A stretch of 64,000 bases of DNA, from positions 1 through 64,000 of the forward strand of contig JAFVMW010000073.1 of the NCBI GenBank assembly GCA_017506735.1, in the 5' to 3' direction. Shown here one piece after another: positions 1-7,641 of the stretch (its first letter is position 1; each line of letters begins with the position of its first letter). The translations under genes and the position numbers were made by a program. Below the pieces are notes generated by a model, which was given only the letters and a program-made list of their open reading frames with translations, made no database searches and had not been told where the DNA came from. The stretch is from Oscillospiraceae bacterium. GTDB taxonomy: Bacteria > Bacillota > Clostridia > Oscillospirales > Oscillospiraceae.

Positions 1-256
1 CCCAAAATCCGCCCATCGAGGTCGGATTTTGGGTCGGGACGTCGAGGTGGTGCTCCGCGCAGCGAATCAGAATCCTGGTGATTGCCGGTGGCAATCACAC
101 ATTGATTCAAACCGTCCCCTACGGTATCATCGAAACACCCCCACAAACTCCAATTGTTAGAACTGCTGTTGTCGAGCGGTTTCTGCTCGCATGACAACTG
201 CAAACGCACCTGCGCACGAATTGTCAGCGGCGACTCGCCGCCAAACTCCAATTTGA
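1..256 (-). repeat. Mosaic hairpin repeat, copy 1 (truncated by the window start)
   Basis: Composite of the two main repeat modules of this window. Bases 1-122 are the end of a 191-bp type A unit (complement of GTAGGGG...CCCCTAC) with the CCAAAATCC/GGATTTTGG hairpin at the very start. Bases 123-152 are the linker GGTATCATCGAAACACCC plus an edge motif CAAACTCCAATT. Bases 153-256 are a type B module ending in GGCGACTCGCCGCC and the edge CAAACTCCAATTT. The same arrangement is seen at 13860-14085 and, inverted, at 15963-16306. Confidence 0.9.
102..130 (+). promoter_or_regulatory. Candidate promoter carried by the repeat, facing the GNAT gene
   Basis: TTGATT at 102-107 and TATCAT at 125-130 are separated by 17 bp, a good sigma-A spacing. 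Both boxes lie inside repeat copy 1, and no other promoter is evident between here and the acetyltransferase start. The same pair occurs at 14030-14058 upstream of the Sua5 gene. Function is inferred only from the match. Confidence 0.4.
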
Positions 257-273
257 CAAGGAGGTACCGTTCC

Positions 274-807
274 ATGATCCGTATCGCAACCGAAAAAGAC
301 ATCCCTGCCATGCTTGCCATTTACCGGCCCTATGTGGAGAACACCACCCATTCCTTTGAATATGACGTGCCCTGTCTGCGAACCTTTACCCAGCGCTTTT
401 ATGACCACATTGCCCAGTTCCCCTGGCTGGTGTGGGAGGAGGAGGGCCGGGTGCAGGGCTATGCCTACGCCGGGGCGCCCTGGGAACGGGCAGGCTACCG
501 CTGGTGCGCCGAAACCTCCATCTACCTGGCGCCCCAGGCCCAGGGCCGGGGGGTGGGCCGGGCCCTCTATGCCCGGCTGGAGGAGCTGCTGGCGGCCCAG
601 GGCTACCGGATGGTCTACGCCGTGGTCACCGGAGAGAATACCGGCTCCGTTGCCTTCCATGAGCGGCTGGGCTACCGGAAAACGGCGGTGTTCCAAAACT
701 GCGGCTTCAAGCATGGCCGGTGGCTGGATGTGGTGTGGCTGGAGAAGGAACTCCGGGGCGATTTTGTACCCTCCGGATTTCCCAGAAATTGGATAGAGCT
801 TGCATAA
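274..807 (+). CDS. GNAT family N-acetyltransferase (phosphinothricin acetyltransferase-like)
   Basis: A 177-residue cytosolic acetyltransferase of the GNAT superfamily, expected to move acetyl from acetyl-CoA to the amino group of a small molecule. The acetyl-CoA loop QGRGVG is at residues 90-95 and the family block ENTGSVAFHERLGY is at 121-134; both, and the overall length, fit the PAT/MnaT-like branch (amino-acid analogues such as phosphinothricin or methionine sulfoximine). The start at 274 is chosen because AAGGAGGT lies 8-15 bases before it; the frame stays open further upstream but runs through a repeat. The gene stands alone, and its promoter may come from that repeat. The true substrate cannot be told from sequence. 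Confidence 0.88.
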   Translation: MIRIATEKDIPAMLAIYRPYVENTTHSFEYDVPCLRTFTQRFYDHIAQFPWLVWEEEGRVQGYAYAGAPWERAGYRWCAETSIYLAPQAQGRGVGRALYARLEELLAAQGYRMVYAVVTGENTGSVAFHERLGYRKTAVFQNCGFKHGRWLDVVWLEKELRGDFVPSGFPRNWIELA

Positions 808-921
808 AATACAGGGGGCGCAACCGATAAATCAGACATTTTTACGGATAAACACACCAGGAAAAGGCTTGGATTGTATAAAACGACGGAAAAAAACGAT
901 TCTTTTTAGATAGTTTGTCTC

Positions 922-950
922 TTTCGAAAAGAGCAAAAATATGGTATGTT
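922..950 (+). promoter_or_regulatory. Candidate extended -10 promoter of the glycogen operon
   Basis: TGG-TATGTT at 942-950 is an extended -10 box; a weak -35 (TTTCGA, 922-927) lies 17 bp upstream. Transcription from here would give a leader of about 140 bases before glgC, containing a CGCGGAG...TTCCGC hairpin near 1040. Apart from this the 291-base gap 808-1098 holds nothing recognisable. Confidence 0.5.
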
Positions 951-1098
951 ATCCGTGGAATCATCTAGCCCGTTTTTGGGGGAGGTCTGCCCTTTCCCGG
1001 AACCGAGGCTGACCGGCATTTACCCTTACCCCCCGCGCGGAGAAACATTCCGCTAAGCAAATCTGAGGAAAATAACATATTTCAAAGGAGCTGTGACC

Positions 1099-2277
1099 AT
1101 GTATTTCCACAAAAAGCGCGTTATCGCCATGCTGCTGGCCGGTGGCCAGGGCAGCCGCCTGCATGTCCTGACCCGGAAGACCGCCAAGCCTGCGGTTCCC
1201 TTCGGCGGCAAGTACCGCATCATTGACTTCCCCCTGTCCAACTGCGTCAACTCCGGTATCGACACCGTCGGTATCCTGACTCAGTATCAGCCTCTGGAGC
1301 TGAACGAGTATATCGGCAACGGCCAGCCCTGGGGCCTGAACAAGACCAACAGCTGCGCACAGGTTCTGCCCCCCTATGAGCGTAACGACAAGAAGTCCGG
1401 CTGGTTCGAGGGTACCGCCAACGCCATCTACAAGAACATCGACTTCGTCGATCGCTTCGATCCTGATTACGTGGTCATCCTGTCCGGCGACCACATCTAC
1501 AAGATGGACTACAACGCAATGGTGGAGTATCATGTTGCCAACAACGCTTCCTGCACCATCGCTGTCCGTACCGTGCCCCTGGCTGAGGCTTCCCGTTTCG
1601 GCATCCTGAACACCAACCCCGACAACTCCATCTACGAGTTCGAGGAGAAGCCCAAGGTTCCCAAGTCCACCAACGCCTCCATGGGTATCTACTGCTTCAA
1701 CTGGAGCGTCCTGCGTCAGGCTCTGATCGAGGACGAAGAGGATCCCAACTCCGATAAGGACTTCGGCAAGAACATCATTCCCAAGCTGCTGGGCGAGGGC
1801 CACAAGATGATGGCTTACAACTTCGACGGCTACTGGAAGGACGTGGGCACCATCTCCTCCCTGTGGGAAGCCAACATGGAACTGCTGGGCAAGGAGCCCG
1901 AGTTCGATCTGCGCGGCGGCCCCAACGAGACCATCTATGCCCGTAACGACGCTCATCCCGCTGCTTACATCGACGAGGACGCAAAGGTTTCCAACTCCCT
2001 GATCGCTGAGGGCTGTGAGATCTACGGCACCGTCAAGCACTCCGTCGTTTCCGTGGGCTGCACCATCGGTAAGGGCGCAATCGTTGAGGATTCCGTGGTT
2101 ATGCCCGGTGTCGTCATCGAGGAAGGCGCAATTGTTCGCCATGCCATCCTGGGCGAGAACAGCAAGGTCGAGACCAACGCTGTTGTCGGCGGCGTCGACA
2201 AGAACGAGATCAGCGTCACCTCTAAGGACGCTGTTGTCAAGGCTAACACCGTGCTGGCTGCCGGTGCAATGCTGTAA
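1099..2277 (+). CDS. glgC: Glucose-1-phosphate adenylyltransferase, catalytic subunit
   Basis: ADP-glucose pyrophosphorylase (392 aa), which makes ADP-glucose from ATP and glucose-1-phosphate, the committed step of bacterial glycogen synthesis. The nucleotide-binding signature LAGGQGSRL is at residues 13-21, followed by [15 protein letters not shown]; the C-terminal third is a left-handed beta-helix of short hexapeptide-like repeats ([20 protein letters not shown]). ATG 1099 is preferred to GTG 1093 because AAAGGAG (1084-1090) is 8 bases from the ATG but only 2 from the GTG. It is the first gene of glgC-glgD-glgA; glgD starts 33 bases after it. In Firmicutes GlgC and GlgD usually form a mixed tetramer. 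Confidence 0.97.
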   Translation: MYFHKKRVIAMLLAGGQGSRLHVLTRKTAKPAVPFGGKYRIIDFPLSNCVNSGIDTVGILTQYQPLELNEYIGNGQPWGLNKTNSCAQVLPPYERNDKKSGWFEGTANAIYKNIDFVDRFDPDYVVILSGDHIYKMDYNAMVEYHVANNASCTIAVRTVPLAEASRFGILNTNPDNSIYEFEEKPKVPKSTNASMGIYCFNWSVLRQALIEDEEDPNSDKDFGKNIIPKLLGEGHKMMAYNFDGYWKDVGTISSLWEANMELLGKEPEFDLRGGPNETIYARNDAHPAAYIDEDAKVSNSLIAEGCEIYGTVKHSVVSVGCTIGKGAIVEDSVVMPGVVIEEGAIVRHAILGENSKVETNAVVGGVDKNEISVTSKDAVVKANTVLAAGAML

Positions 2278-2310
2278 GAGACAACGAAGGATAATAGGAG
2301 GAACCAAACT

Positions 2311-3420
2311 ATGAACGTTATGGGTATCATTTTTGCCAACGATGCCACCACCGGCGTGCTGACTGAAAAGCGCACCATGGCATCCCTGCCCTTCGCTGGC
2401 CGCTACCGTCAGGTGGACTTCGCTCTGTCCAATCTGGCAGCAGCAGGTGTCCGCCATGTGGGCATCATTTCCCGTCACAGCTATCAGTCCCTGATGAACC
2501 ACGTCGGTTCCGGCGAGGAGTGGGGCCTGGAGCTGGGTGAGGGCGGCCTGGAGTACCTGACCCCCTTCGCACAGTCCGTCAAAGATTCCTACCGCGGCAA
2601 GCTGGACTCCCTGCACACCGCTATGGACTTCCTGAACGAGGGCGCTGCTGACGAGCTGGTCGTTCTGATCGACTCCGCCATCGTTTCCAACGTCAACATG
2701 ACCGAGATTCTGAACGCACACATCGCCTCCGGCAAGGATGTCACCGTCGTCACCAAGCGCGGCATCTGCAACGGCGAGAAGAAGATCGACCTGGCCCTGA
2801 ACGTGGCCGACGGCGAGATCAAGGACATCATGGTTGACTATGCCGCTTCCGAGGCTTACACCGCTTCCATGGACATCTTCGTCACCAGCAAGGCATGGCT
2901 GATCAACATGGTCGAGTCCGCAGTTGCCCACGGCAAGTGCCACATGGACCGCGACCTGATCATGAACGGCTGGCAGACCGGCGTTGTCTCCATCAACGTT
3001 TATGAGTTCGACGGCGTTGCTCTGTTCAACGAGTCCGAGGAAGAGTACTACCACAACACCATGGCTCTGCTGGACAAGGATGTCCGCAACAACATCTTCT
3101 CCGGCAACCATGCTGTCTGGACCAAGACCCGTGACCGCGTTCCCTGCTACTACGGCGAGAACGTGAAGATGGAGAACGTCCTGGTTGCCGACGGCTGCAT
3201 GCTGGAAGGCGAGGTCGAGGACTCCGTCCTGTTCCGTCAGGTCACCGTCGAGGAAGGCGCAGAGGTTGAGGACTGCATCATCATGAATGACTGCGTCATC
3301 GGCAAGGGCGCTGAGGTCAAGTACGCAATCCTGGACAAGGAAGTTACCGTTACTCCCGGCGCCAAGATCTGCGGCACCAAGGAGCATCCCATCGTCATCA
3401 AGAAGGGTGAGACTGTATGA
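2311..3420 (+). CDS. glgD: Glucose-1-phosphate adenylyltransferase, GlgD subunit
   Basis: GlgC paralogue of 369 aa. It keeps the fold (PFAGRYRQVDFALSN near the N-terminus, hexapeptide-like beta-helix at the C-terminus) but has FANDATTGVLTEKR in place of the GGxGxRL nucleotide loop, as expected for GlgD, which is thought to be catalytically weak and to modulate GlgC. A strong AGGAGG precedes the ATG. It overlaps the next gene by 4 bases (ATGA, 3417-3420), so GlgD and GlgA are probably translationally coupled. The presence of GlgD points to Bacillota. Confidence 0.96.
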   Translation: MNVMGIIFANDATTGVLTEKRTMASLPFAGRYRQVDFALSNLAAAGVRHVGIISRHSYQSLMNHVGSGEEWGLELGEGGLEYLTPFAQSVKDSYRGKLDSLHTAMDFLNEGAADELVVLIDSAIVSNVNMTEILNAHIASGKDVTVVTKRGICNGEKKIDLALNVADGEIKDIMVDYAASEAYTASMDIFVTSKAWLINMVESAVAHGKCHMDRDLIMNGWQTGVVSINVYEFDGVALFNESEEEYYHNTMALLDKDVRNNIFSGNHAVWTKTRDRVPCYYGENVKMENVLVADGCMLEGEVEDSVLFRQVTVEEGAEVEDCIIMNDCVIGKGAEVKYAILDKEVTVTPGAKICGTKEHPIVIKKGETV

Positions 3421-4862
3421 AAATTGCAATTTTAGCTTCTGAAGGCGCACCCTACGCCAAGTCCGGCGGCCTGGGTGACGTTATGGAGGCACTGCCCGCT
3501 GCGCTGAGCCGCATCGAGGGCAACGAGGTGGTCTTGATCCTGCCTTACTACAAGAAGATCAAGGAAAACCCCAAGTATGAAGTGGAGCAGGTTGCTGAGT
3601 TCCAGGTTGGCCTGGGCTGGCGTACCCAGTACTGCGGCGTCATGAAGCTGACTAACCGTGCTGACGATGTTACCGTCTACTTCCTGGACAACGACTACTA
3701 CTTCGGCGCCCGTCCCGGCGCTATCTACGGCGATGACGACGACAACGAGCGTTACGCCTACTTCTCCAAGGCCTGCCTGGATACCATGGCTGTCGTGGGC
3801 TTCATCCCCGACGTGATCCAGTGCAACGACTGGCAGACCGCCCTGGTGCCCACCTACCTGAAGGCTGTGTACCGCGGCATGTTCCCCAACACCAAGGTCA
3901 TGTACACCATCCACAACATCGAGTACCAGGGTTGGTCCAACGCCAACTTCTTCGATGATGTGCTGCGTCTGCCCTGGGATTGCCGGAACACCCTGGACAT
4001 GAATGGCTCCGTCAACGTCATGAAGGGCGCCATCGAGTCCTGCGACCTGGTGACCACCGTTTCCGAGACCTACGCCCGTGAGCTGATGTACCCCTACTAC
4101 GCCCACGGCCTGGACGGCATCATCGCCGGCGCCTCCTGGAAGCTCACCGGTATCGTCAACGGCATCGACTACAACACCTTCAACCCCGAGACCGATCCTG
4201 CTCTGCCCGCCCACTACAACGCCGACACCATCGACGAGGGCAAGGCAATGTGCAAGGCCGAGCTGCAGAAGGAACTGGGCCTGCCCGTGAACCCCGACGT
4301 GCCTCTGCTCGTCATGGTCACCCGTCTGGCCGGTCACAAGGGTCTGGATCTGCTGTGCTACATCGCCCGCAGACTGCTCAACGAGGAAGACATCCAGATG
4401 GCCATCCTGGGTACCGGCGAGGCTCAGTACGAGAGCTTCTTCCGCGGCCTGGAGGCTGAGTTCCCCGAGAAGGTGGCTGCCAAGATCACCTTCAACCTGG
4501 GTCTGGCTGCCCGGATCTACGCCGGCGGCGACATCTACCTGATGCCCTCCAAGTCCGAGCCCTGCGGCCTGAGCCAGATGAACGCCATGCACTACGGCAC
4601 CGTGCCCGTGGTTCATGCCACCGGCGGCCTGAAGGACACCGTCCCCGGCGTCGATGACAAGGGCGAGAACGGCCTGGGCTACTCCTTCCAGAGCTACAAC
4701 GGCGATGACTTCCACAACGCCATCAAGCGCGCTCTGAAGCTGTACAACGAGGACAAGGAAGCATGGCGCGCCCTGCAGGTTCGCGACATGACCACCGACT
4801 TCAGCTGGAACGTGCCTGCCGGCCGTTACATGGAGCTGTTCAAGCAGATGATCGGCGAGTAA
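3417..4862 (+). CDS. glgA: Glycogen synthase (ADP-glucose, GT5)
   Basis: ADP-glucose:alpha-1,4-glucan glucosyltransferase of 481 aa, the usual length. The N-terminal Rossmann domain begins with the ADP-glucose motif KSGGLGDV (Lys15), and the C-terminal GT-B domain has the EPCGLSQ motif near residue 380. The start overlaps glgD by ATGA. It uses ADP-glucose from the two upstream gene products to extend alpha-1,4 chains. No branching enzyme, phosphorylase or debranching gene follows directly; the next gene is a GH13 hydrolase 481 bases away behind a repeat. Confidence 0.97.
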   Translation: MKIAILASEGAPYAKSGGLGDVMEALPAALSRIEGNEVVLILPYYKKIKENPKYEVEQVAEFQVGLGWRTQYCGVMKLTNRADDVTVYFLDNDYYFGARPGAIYGDDDDNERYAYFSKACLDTMAVVGFIPDVIQCNDWQTALVPTYLKAVYRGMFPNTKVMYTIHNIEYQGWSNANFFDDVLRLPWDCRNTLDMNGSVNVMKGAIESCDLVTTVSETYARELMYPYYAHGLDGIIAGASWKLTGIVNGIDYNTFNPETDPALPAHYNADTIDEGKAMCKAELQKELGLPVNPDVPLLVMVTRLAGHKGLDLLCYIARRLLNEEDIQMAILGTGEAQYESFFRGLEAEFPEKVAAKITFNLGLAARIYAGGDIYLMPSKSEPCGLSQMNAMHYGTVPVVHATGGLKDTVPGVDDKGENGLGYSFQSYNGDDFHNAIKRALKLYNEDKEAWRALQVRDMTTDFSWNVPAGRYMELFKQMIGE

Positions 4863-4923
4863 TCGCGGAGCTTCTGTCGGAGAAAAAAGTTTGGAGCAAC
4901 CGGTTGTTTGACAGGTTTTTGCC

Positions 4924-4952
4924 TTGACTTTTTCTTCCATTCGTGCAATAAT
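4924..4952 (+). promoter_or_regulatory. Candidate promoter downstream of glgA
   Basis: TTGACT (4924-4929) and AATAAT (4947-4952) are 17 bp apart, with TG one base before the -10. If used it would drive the GH13 gene through a long leader containing the hairpin at 4958-4983 and the type C repeat. The inference rests only on box matches. Confidence 0.4.
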
Positions 4953-4957
4953 CATCC

Positions 4958-4983
4958 AAAGGGTCTGCCCCGGCAGGCCCTTT
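4958..4983 (+). terminator. Hairpin after the glycogen operon
   Basis: AAAGGGTCTGCC pairs with GGCAGGCCCTTT across a very short loop. The following tract GTGATGTTATTATT is only partly T-rich, so termination may be weak or the hairpin may act in the leader of the downstream promoter. Confidence 0.4.
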
Positions 4984-5074
4984 GTGATGTTATTATTCTG
5001 AAACGTTTCATCATCCATAGAGAACCCTCGAAACCAAACGGAAATTGAGAATTGAAAATGGAAAATGAATAAGG

Positions 5075-5271
5075 CTCCCCTTGAGGGGTAAGCGAAGCGC
5101 AGTCGCGGTAGTGAATGACAGCCCTGTGGGCTGTCAGAGCCGCGACCGGGTTGCCCACAGGCAACTGACCGCAAAGCGGTCTGAGGGGTGGAAGGCAGCA
5201 ATGATGTACCAGTTCCCTCCGGCAGCCATTCACCCCTCCGGCCCTTCAGGCCACCTCCCCTCAAGGGGAGG
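5075..5271 (+). repeat. Type C palindromic element, copy 1
   Basis: About 197 bp bounded on both sides by CTCCCCT(T/C)(A/G)AGGGG palindromes. Inside are several hairpins: GACAGCCC-TGT-GGGCTGTC, GTTGCC-CACA-GGCAAC, ACCGC-AAA-GCGGT and GGCC-CTTCA-GGCC. The same element lies in the opposite orientation at 40927-41132, with changes in hairpin loops and in both arms of one hairpin. It fills most of the 481-base gap between glgA and the GH13 gene. Confidence 0.85.
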
Positions 5272-5343
5272 CATTATACCCGGAATTTTCTACTTTCAAT
5301 CTTCAACTTACGCCACCAAAATTTTGATTACAGGAGCATCCCT

Positions 5344-7191
5344 ATGCGAATTTTGTATGACAGCAAGCTGCTTGAGCACAAGAACCCCTTCGGCACTCTG
5401 ACTCCCGATCAGGTGTGCCGCGTCAGCATCCACATCCCTGCCTCCGTCATGACCACCGCCGTGACCATGAGCATCACCGCTGAGGACGGCACCCCCAGCC
5501 AGAGTGTGAAGCTGACCCTGGAGAAAAAGAAGGGTCCCTACGAGATCTACACCGGCGAGTTTTCTCTGAAAACGGCAGGCCTTTATTTCTATTTCTTCCG
5601 CATTGAGCATAAAAACGGCTCCTTCCGCCTGTTCAAGCAGGGGGACGACACCAACATGGAGGCCGGTGACCTGTGGCAGGTCAGCTGCATCCCTGCCGAT
5701 TTCACCACCCCCGACTGGGCCAAGGGTGCCATCATCTACCAGGTTTTCCCCGACCGGTTCTGCAAGGTGGGAAAGTGCGACCTCACCGGCAAGCTGGAGC
5801 CCTACACCGTCCATTCCGACTGGTATGAGGAGGTGGAGTGGCGGCCCAATGAAAAGGGCGAGGTGCTGAACAACGACTTTTACGGCGGCAATTTCAAGGG
5901 CATTATGGAAAAGCTCCCCTACCTTGCCTCCCTGGGCGTGACCATCCTGTATCTGAACCCCATTTCCAAGAGCTTCTCCAGCCACCGCTATGATACCGGC
6001 GACTACAAGACCCCGGACCCCATGCTTGGCACCGAGGAAGAATTCACCCAGCTCTGCGAGGAAGCCCACAAGCTGGGCATGAAGGTGATTCTGGACGGCG
6101 TGTATTCCCACACCGGCTCCGACAGCCTGTATTTCAACCGGAAGGGCAGCTTCGACGGCCTGGGCGCCTACCAGTCCAAGGAATCCCCCTATTATGACTG
6201 GTATACCTTCTACGATTACCCCAACAGCTACAATTCCTGGTGGAGCTTCGATACCCTGCCCACGGTGAAGAAGATGAACCCCAAGTTCATCGAGTACATC
6301 ATCACAGGCCCCGACAGCGTGGTGGAGCACTGGCTGAAGGCCGGCTGCGACGGCTTCCGGCTGGACGTTGTGGATGAGATCCCCGACGAGTTCCTGAAGC
6401 TCTTAAAGGATAAGATTCGCCAGGTGAAGCCCGATGCCTTCCTCATTGGCGAGGTGTGGGAGGATGCCTCCAACAAGATCGCCTACGGCAAGCGCCGCCG
6501 CTATTTCGTGGATGGGGAGCTGGATTCTCCCATGAACTACCCCTTCCGCACCGCCATCATCAACTTCATGCGCCGCATCGATGACGGCCGGAATTTCAAG
6601 AACACCGTCATGTCCATTGTGGAGAACTATCCTCCCCAGGTCATGGCCTGCGCCATGAACCTGCTGGGCACCCATGATACCTCCAGAATTCTCACCGCTC
6701 TGGTGGATGACTTCAACGGCGACCGGGCCGCCAAGGCAGCAAGACGGCTGACCCGTTCCCAGATGAACACCGCCGTGGAGCGCCTGCTGGTGGCCTCCTT
6801 CCTCCAGTACACCCTGCCCGGCTGCCCCAGCCTGTACTACGGCGACGAGGCCGGCATGGAGGGCTACGGCGATCCTTTCTGCCGCCGACCCTTCCCCTGG
6901 GGTCGGGAGGACCGGGAGCTGATGACCCATTTCAAGCGTCTGGGCTTCCTGCGCACCCACTGCGAGCCCCTGCAGAAGGGCGATATCAAGTTCTTCCAGG
7001 GCGAAAATATGCAGATCGGCTTCACCAGAAGCTACAAGGGCCAGACCGTCCGGGTCTACGTCAACCGCTCCAGTGATGACTGGGAGATCCCCGTGGGCCG
7101 GATTCTGCTGGGCTGCAATATGCACACCGTTGCCAAGGACGCCCTGGTGCTGGGCCATAACGGCTACTGTGTGGTTCTGGAGATGAACTGA
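5344..7191 (+). CDS. GH13 alpha-amylase family glycoside hydrolase (neopullulanase/maltodextrinase-like)
   Basis: Retaining alpha-glucan hydrolase of 615 aa with no signal peptide, so it probably acts in the cytosol on glycogen or imported maltodextrins. Residues 1-115 are an N-terminal beta domain as in neopullulanases; the TIM barrel starts near GAIIYQVFPDRF (about 127). Catalytic residues are visible: nucleophile Asp341 in FRLDVV, acid/base Glu370 in GEVWED and Asp445 in THDTSR. ATG 5344 is chosen for the ACAGGAG Shine-Dalgarno shortly upstream; the frame is open earlier but inside a repeat. It follows glgCDA and probably degrades their product or related glucans. The exact specificity (alpha-1,4, alpha-1,6 or cyclodextrins) is not readable. 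Confidence 0.93.
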   Translation: MRILYDSKLLEHKNPFGTLTPDQVCRVSIHIPASVMTTAVTMSITAEDGTPSQSVKLTLEKKKGPYEIYTGEFSLKTAGLYFYFFRIEHKNGSFRLFKQGDDTNMEAGDLWQVSCIPADFTTPDWAKGAIIYQVFPDRFCKVGKCDLTGKLEPYTVHSDWYEEVEWRPNEKGEVLNNDFYGGNFKGIMEKLPYLASLGVTILYLNPISKSFSSHRYDTGDYKTPDPMLGTEEEFTQLCEEAHKLGMKVILDGVYSHTGSDSLYFNRKGSFDGLGAYQSKESPYYDWYTFYDYPNSYNSWWSFDTLPTVKKMNPKFIEYIITGPDSVVEHWLKAGCDGFRLDVVDEIPDEFLKLLKDKIRQVKPDAFLIGEVWEDASNKIAYGKRRRYFVDGELDSPMNYPFRTAIINFMRRIDDGRNFKNTVMSIVENYPPQVMACAMNLLGTHDTSRILTALVDDFNGDRAAKAARRLTRSQMNTAVERLLVASFLQYTLPGCPSLYYGDEAGMEGYGDPFCRRPFPWGREDRELMTHFKRLGFLRTHCEPLQKGDIKFFQGENMQIGFTRSYKGQTVRVYVNRSSDDWEIPVGRILLGCNMHTVAKDALVLGHNGYCVVLEMN

Positions 7192-7364
7192 TGGAATCTG
7201 AGCGTTATTTCTCCGGCTACTGCCGGGTGCTGGACAGCGCCAGAGTGGTGGAGGTGATCCTGGAGGACGGGATCGTGACGGAAACGGACTGCCGCTACGG
7301 CCAGTGCGACTTCCAGCCAAACTGCCCCATCGCCAGGGCCATTGAAGAAGCGAAACAGAATTGA
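7191..7364 (+). CDS. Small cysteine-rich conserved-type protein (57 aa), function unknown
   Basis: A 57-residue reading frame whose ATG shares its A with the TGA of the GH13 gene (TGATG), so it is very likely translated by coupling. It encodes MESERYFSGYCRVLDSARVV and ends ...CPIARAIEEAKQN. Four cysteines are at 11, 34, 39 and 45, the last three in CRYGQCDFQPNC, a spacing that could bind a metal. Codon use is like its neighbours and a strong terminator follows 5 bases after the stop, marking it as the true end of the transcript. I do not recognise a characterised family. Confidence 0.7.
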   Translation: MESERYFSGYCRVLDSARVVEVILEDGIVTETDCRYGQCDFQPNCPIARAIEEAKQN

Positions 7365-7368
7365 GGAA

Positions 7369-7403
7369 CACCCCTCCGGAAAAATTCGGAGGGGTGCTTT
7401 TTT
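7369..7403 (+). terminator. Intrinsic terminator of the GH13 unit
   Basis: CACCCCTCCG pairs with CGGAGGGGTG around an A-rich loop and is followed by CTTTTTT. It sits directly after the 57-aa gene. Confidence 0.9.
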
Positions 7404-7577
7404 GAGCGGCGATCCGCCGCTGACAATTCGGATCTTTGGATACCGCCCGACCGGAATGGGGGAGCAATGTACAGCCAAATTGGAGTTTGTAGTGGAGCGT
7501 GGAATAACCCATCGTAGGGCGAGGGCATGCCCTCGCCCTATAGAGGAATATCCAGCAGCCCGATAAACTCCGATTTC
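7404..7577 (+). repeat. Mosaic hairpin repeat, copy 2 (27-bp class)
   Basis: Starts with a type B remnant (GCGGCGATCCGCCGC, TGACAATT), then an edge motif AAATTGGAGTTTG, a linker GGAGCGTGGAATAACCCATC and a perfect palindrome at 7514-7541 with arms GTAGGGCGAGGGCA and its complement. The right linker AGAGGAATATCCAGCAGCC and ATAAACTCC closes it. The same right linker occurs at 33570-33603. Confidence 0.8.
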
Positions 7578-7590
7578 CTTGTCCCATTAC

Positions 7591-7626
7591 AGAAAAGCCG
7601 GGAAACAGATTGCTCCGTTTCCCGGC
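7591..7626 (-). terminator. Intrinsic terminator of the large SLH protein gene
   Basis: GCCGGGAAAC pairs with GTTTCCCGGC. On the minus strand it is followed by TTTTCT; on the plus strand GGTTTTTA follows, so it may stop transcription from both sides. Confidence 0.85.
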
Positions 7627-7641
7627 GGTTTTTATTTGGGA

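Noticed and set aside
961..3450. Long open frame on the minus strand across glgC and glgD
   Set aside because: It is the antisense shadow of two clear genes in high-GC DNA; its translation is low-complexity (Val/Asp/Gly rich) and matches no family.
3432..5264. 610-codon open frame on the minus strand opposite glgA
   Set aside because: Shadow of glgA that continues into a type C repeat; no conserved motifs.
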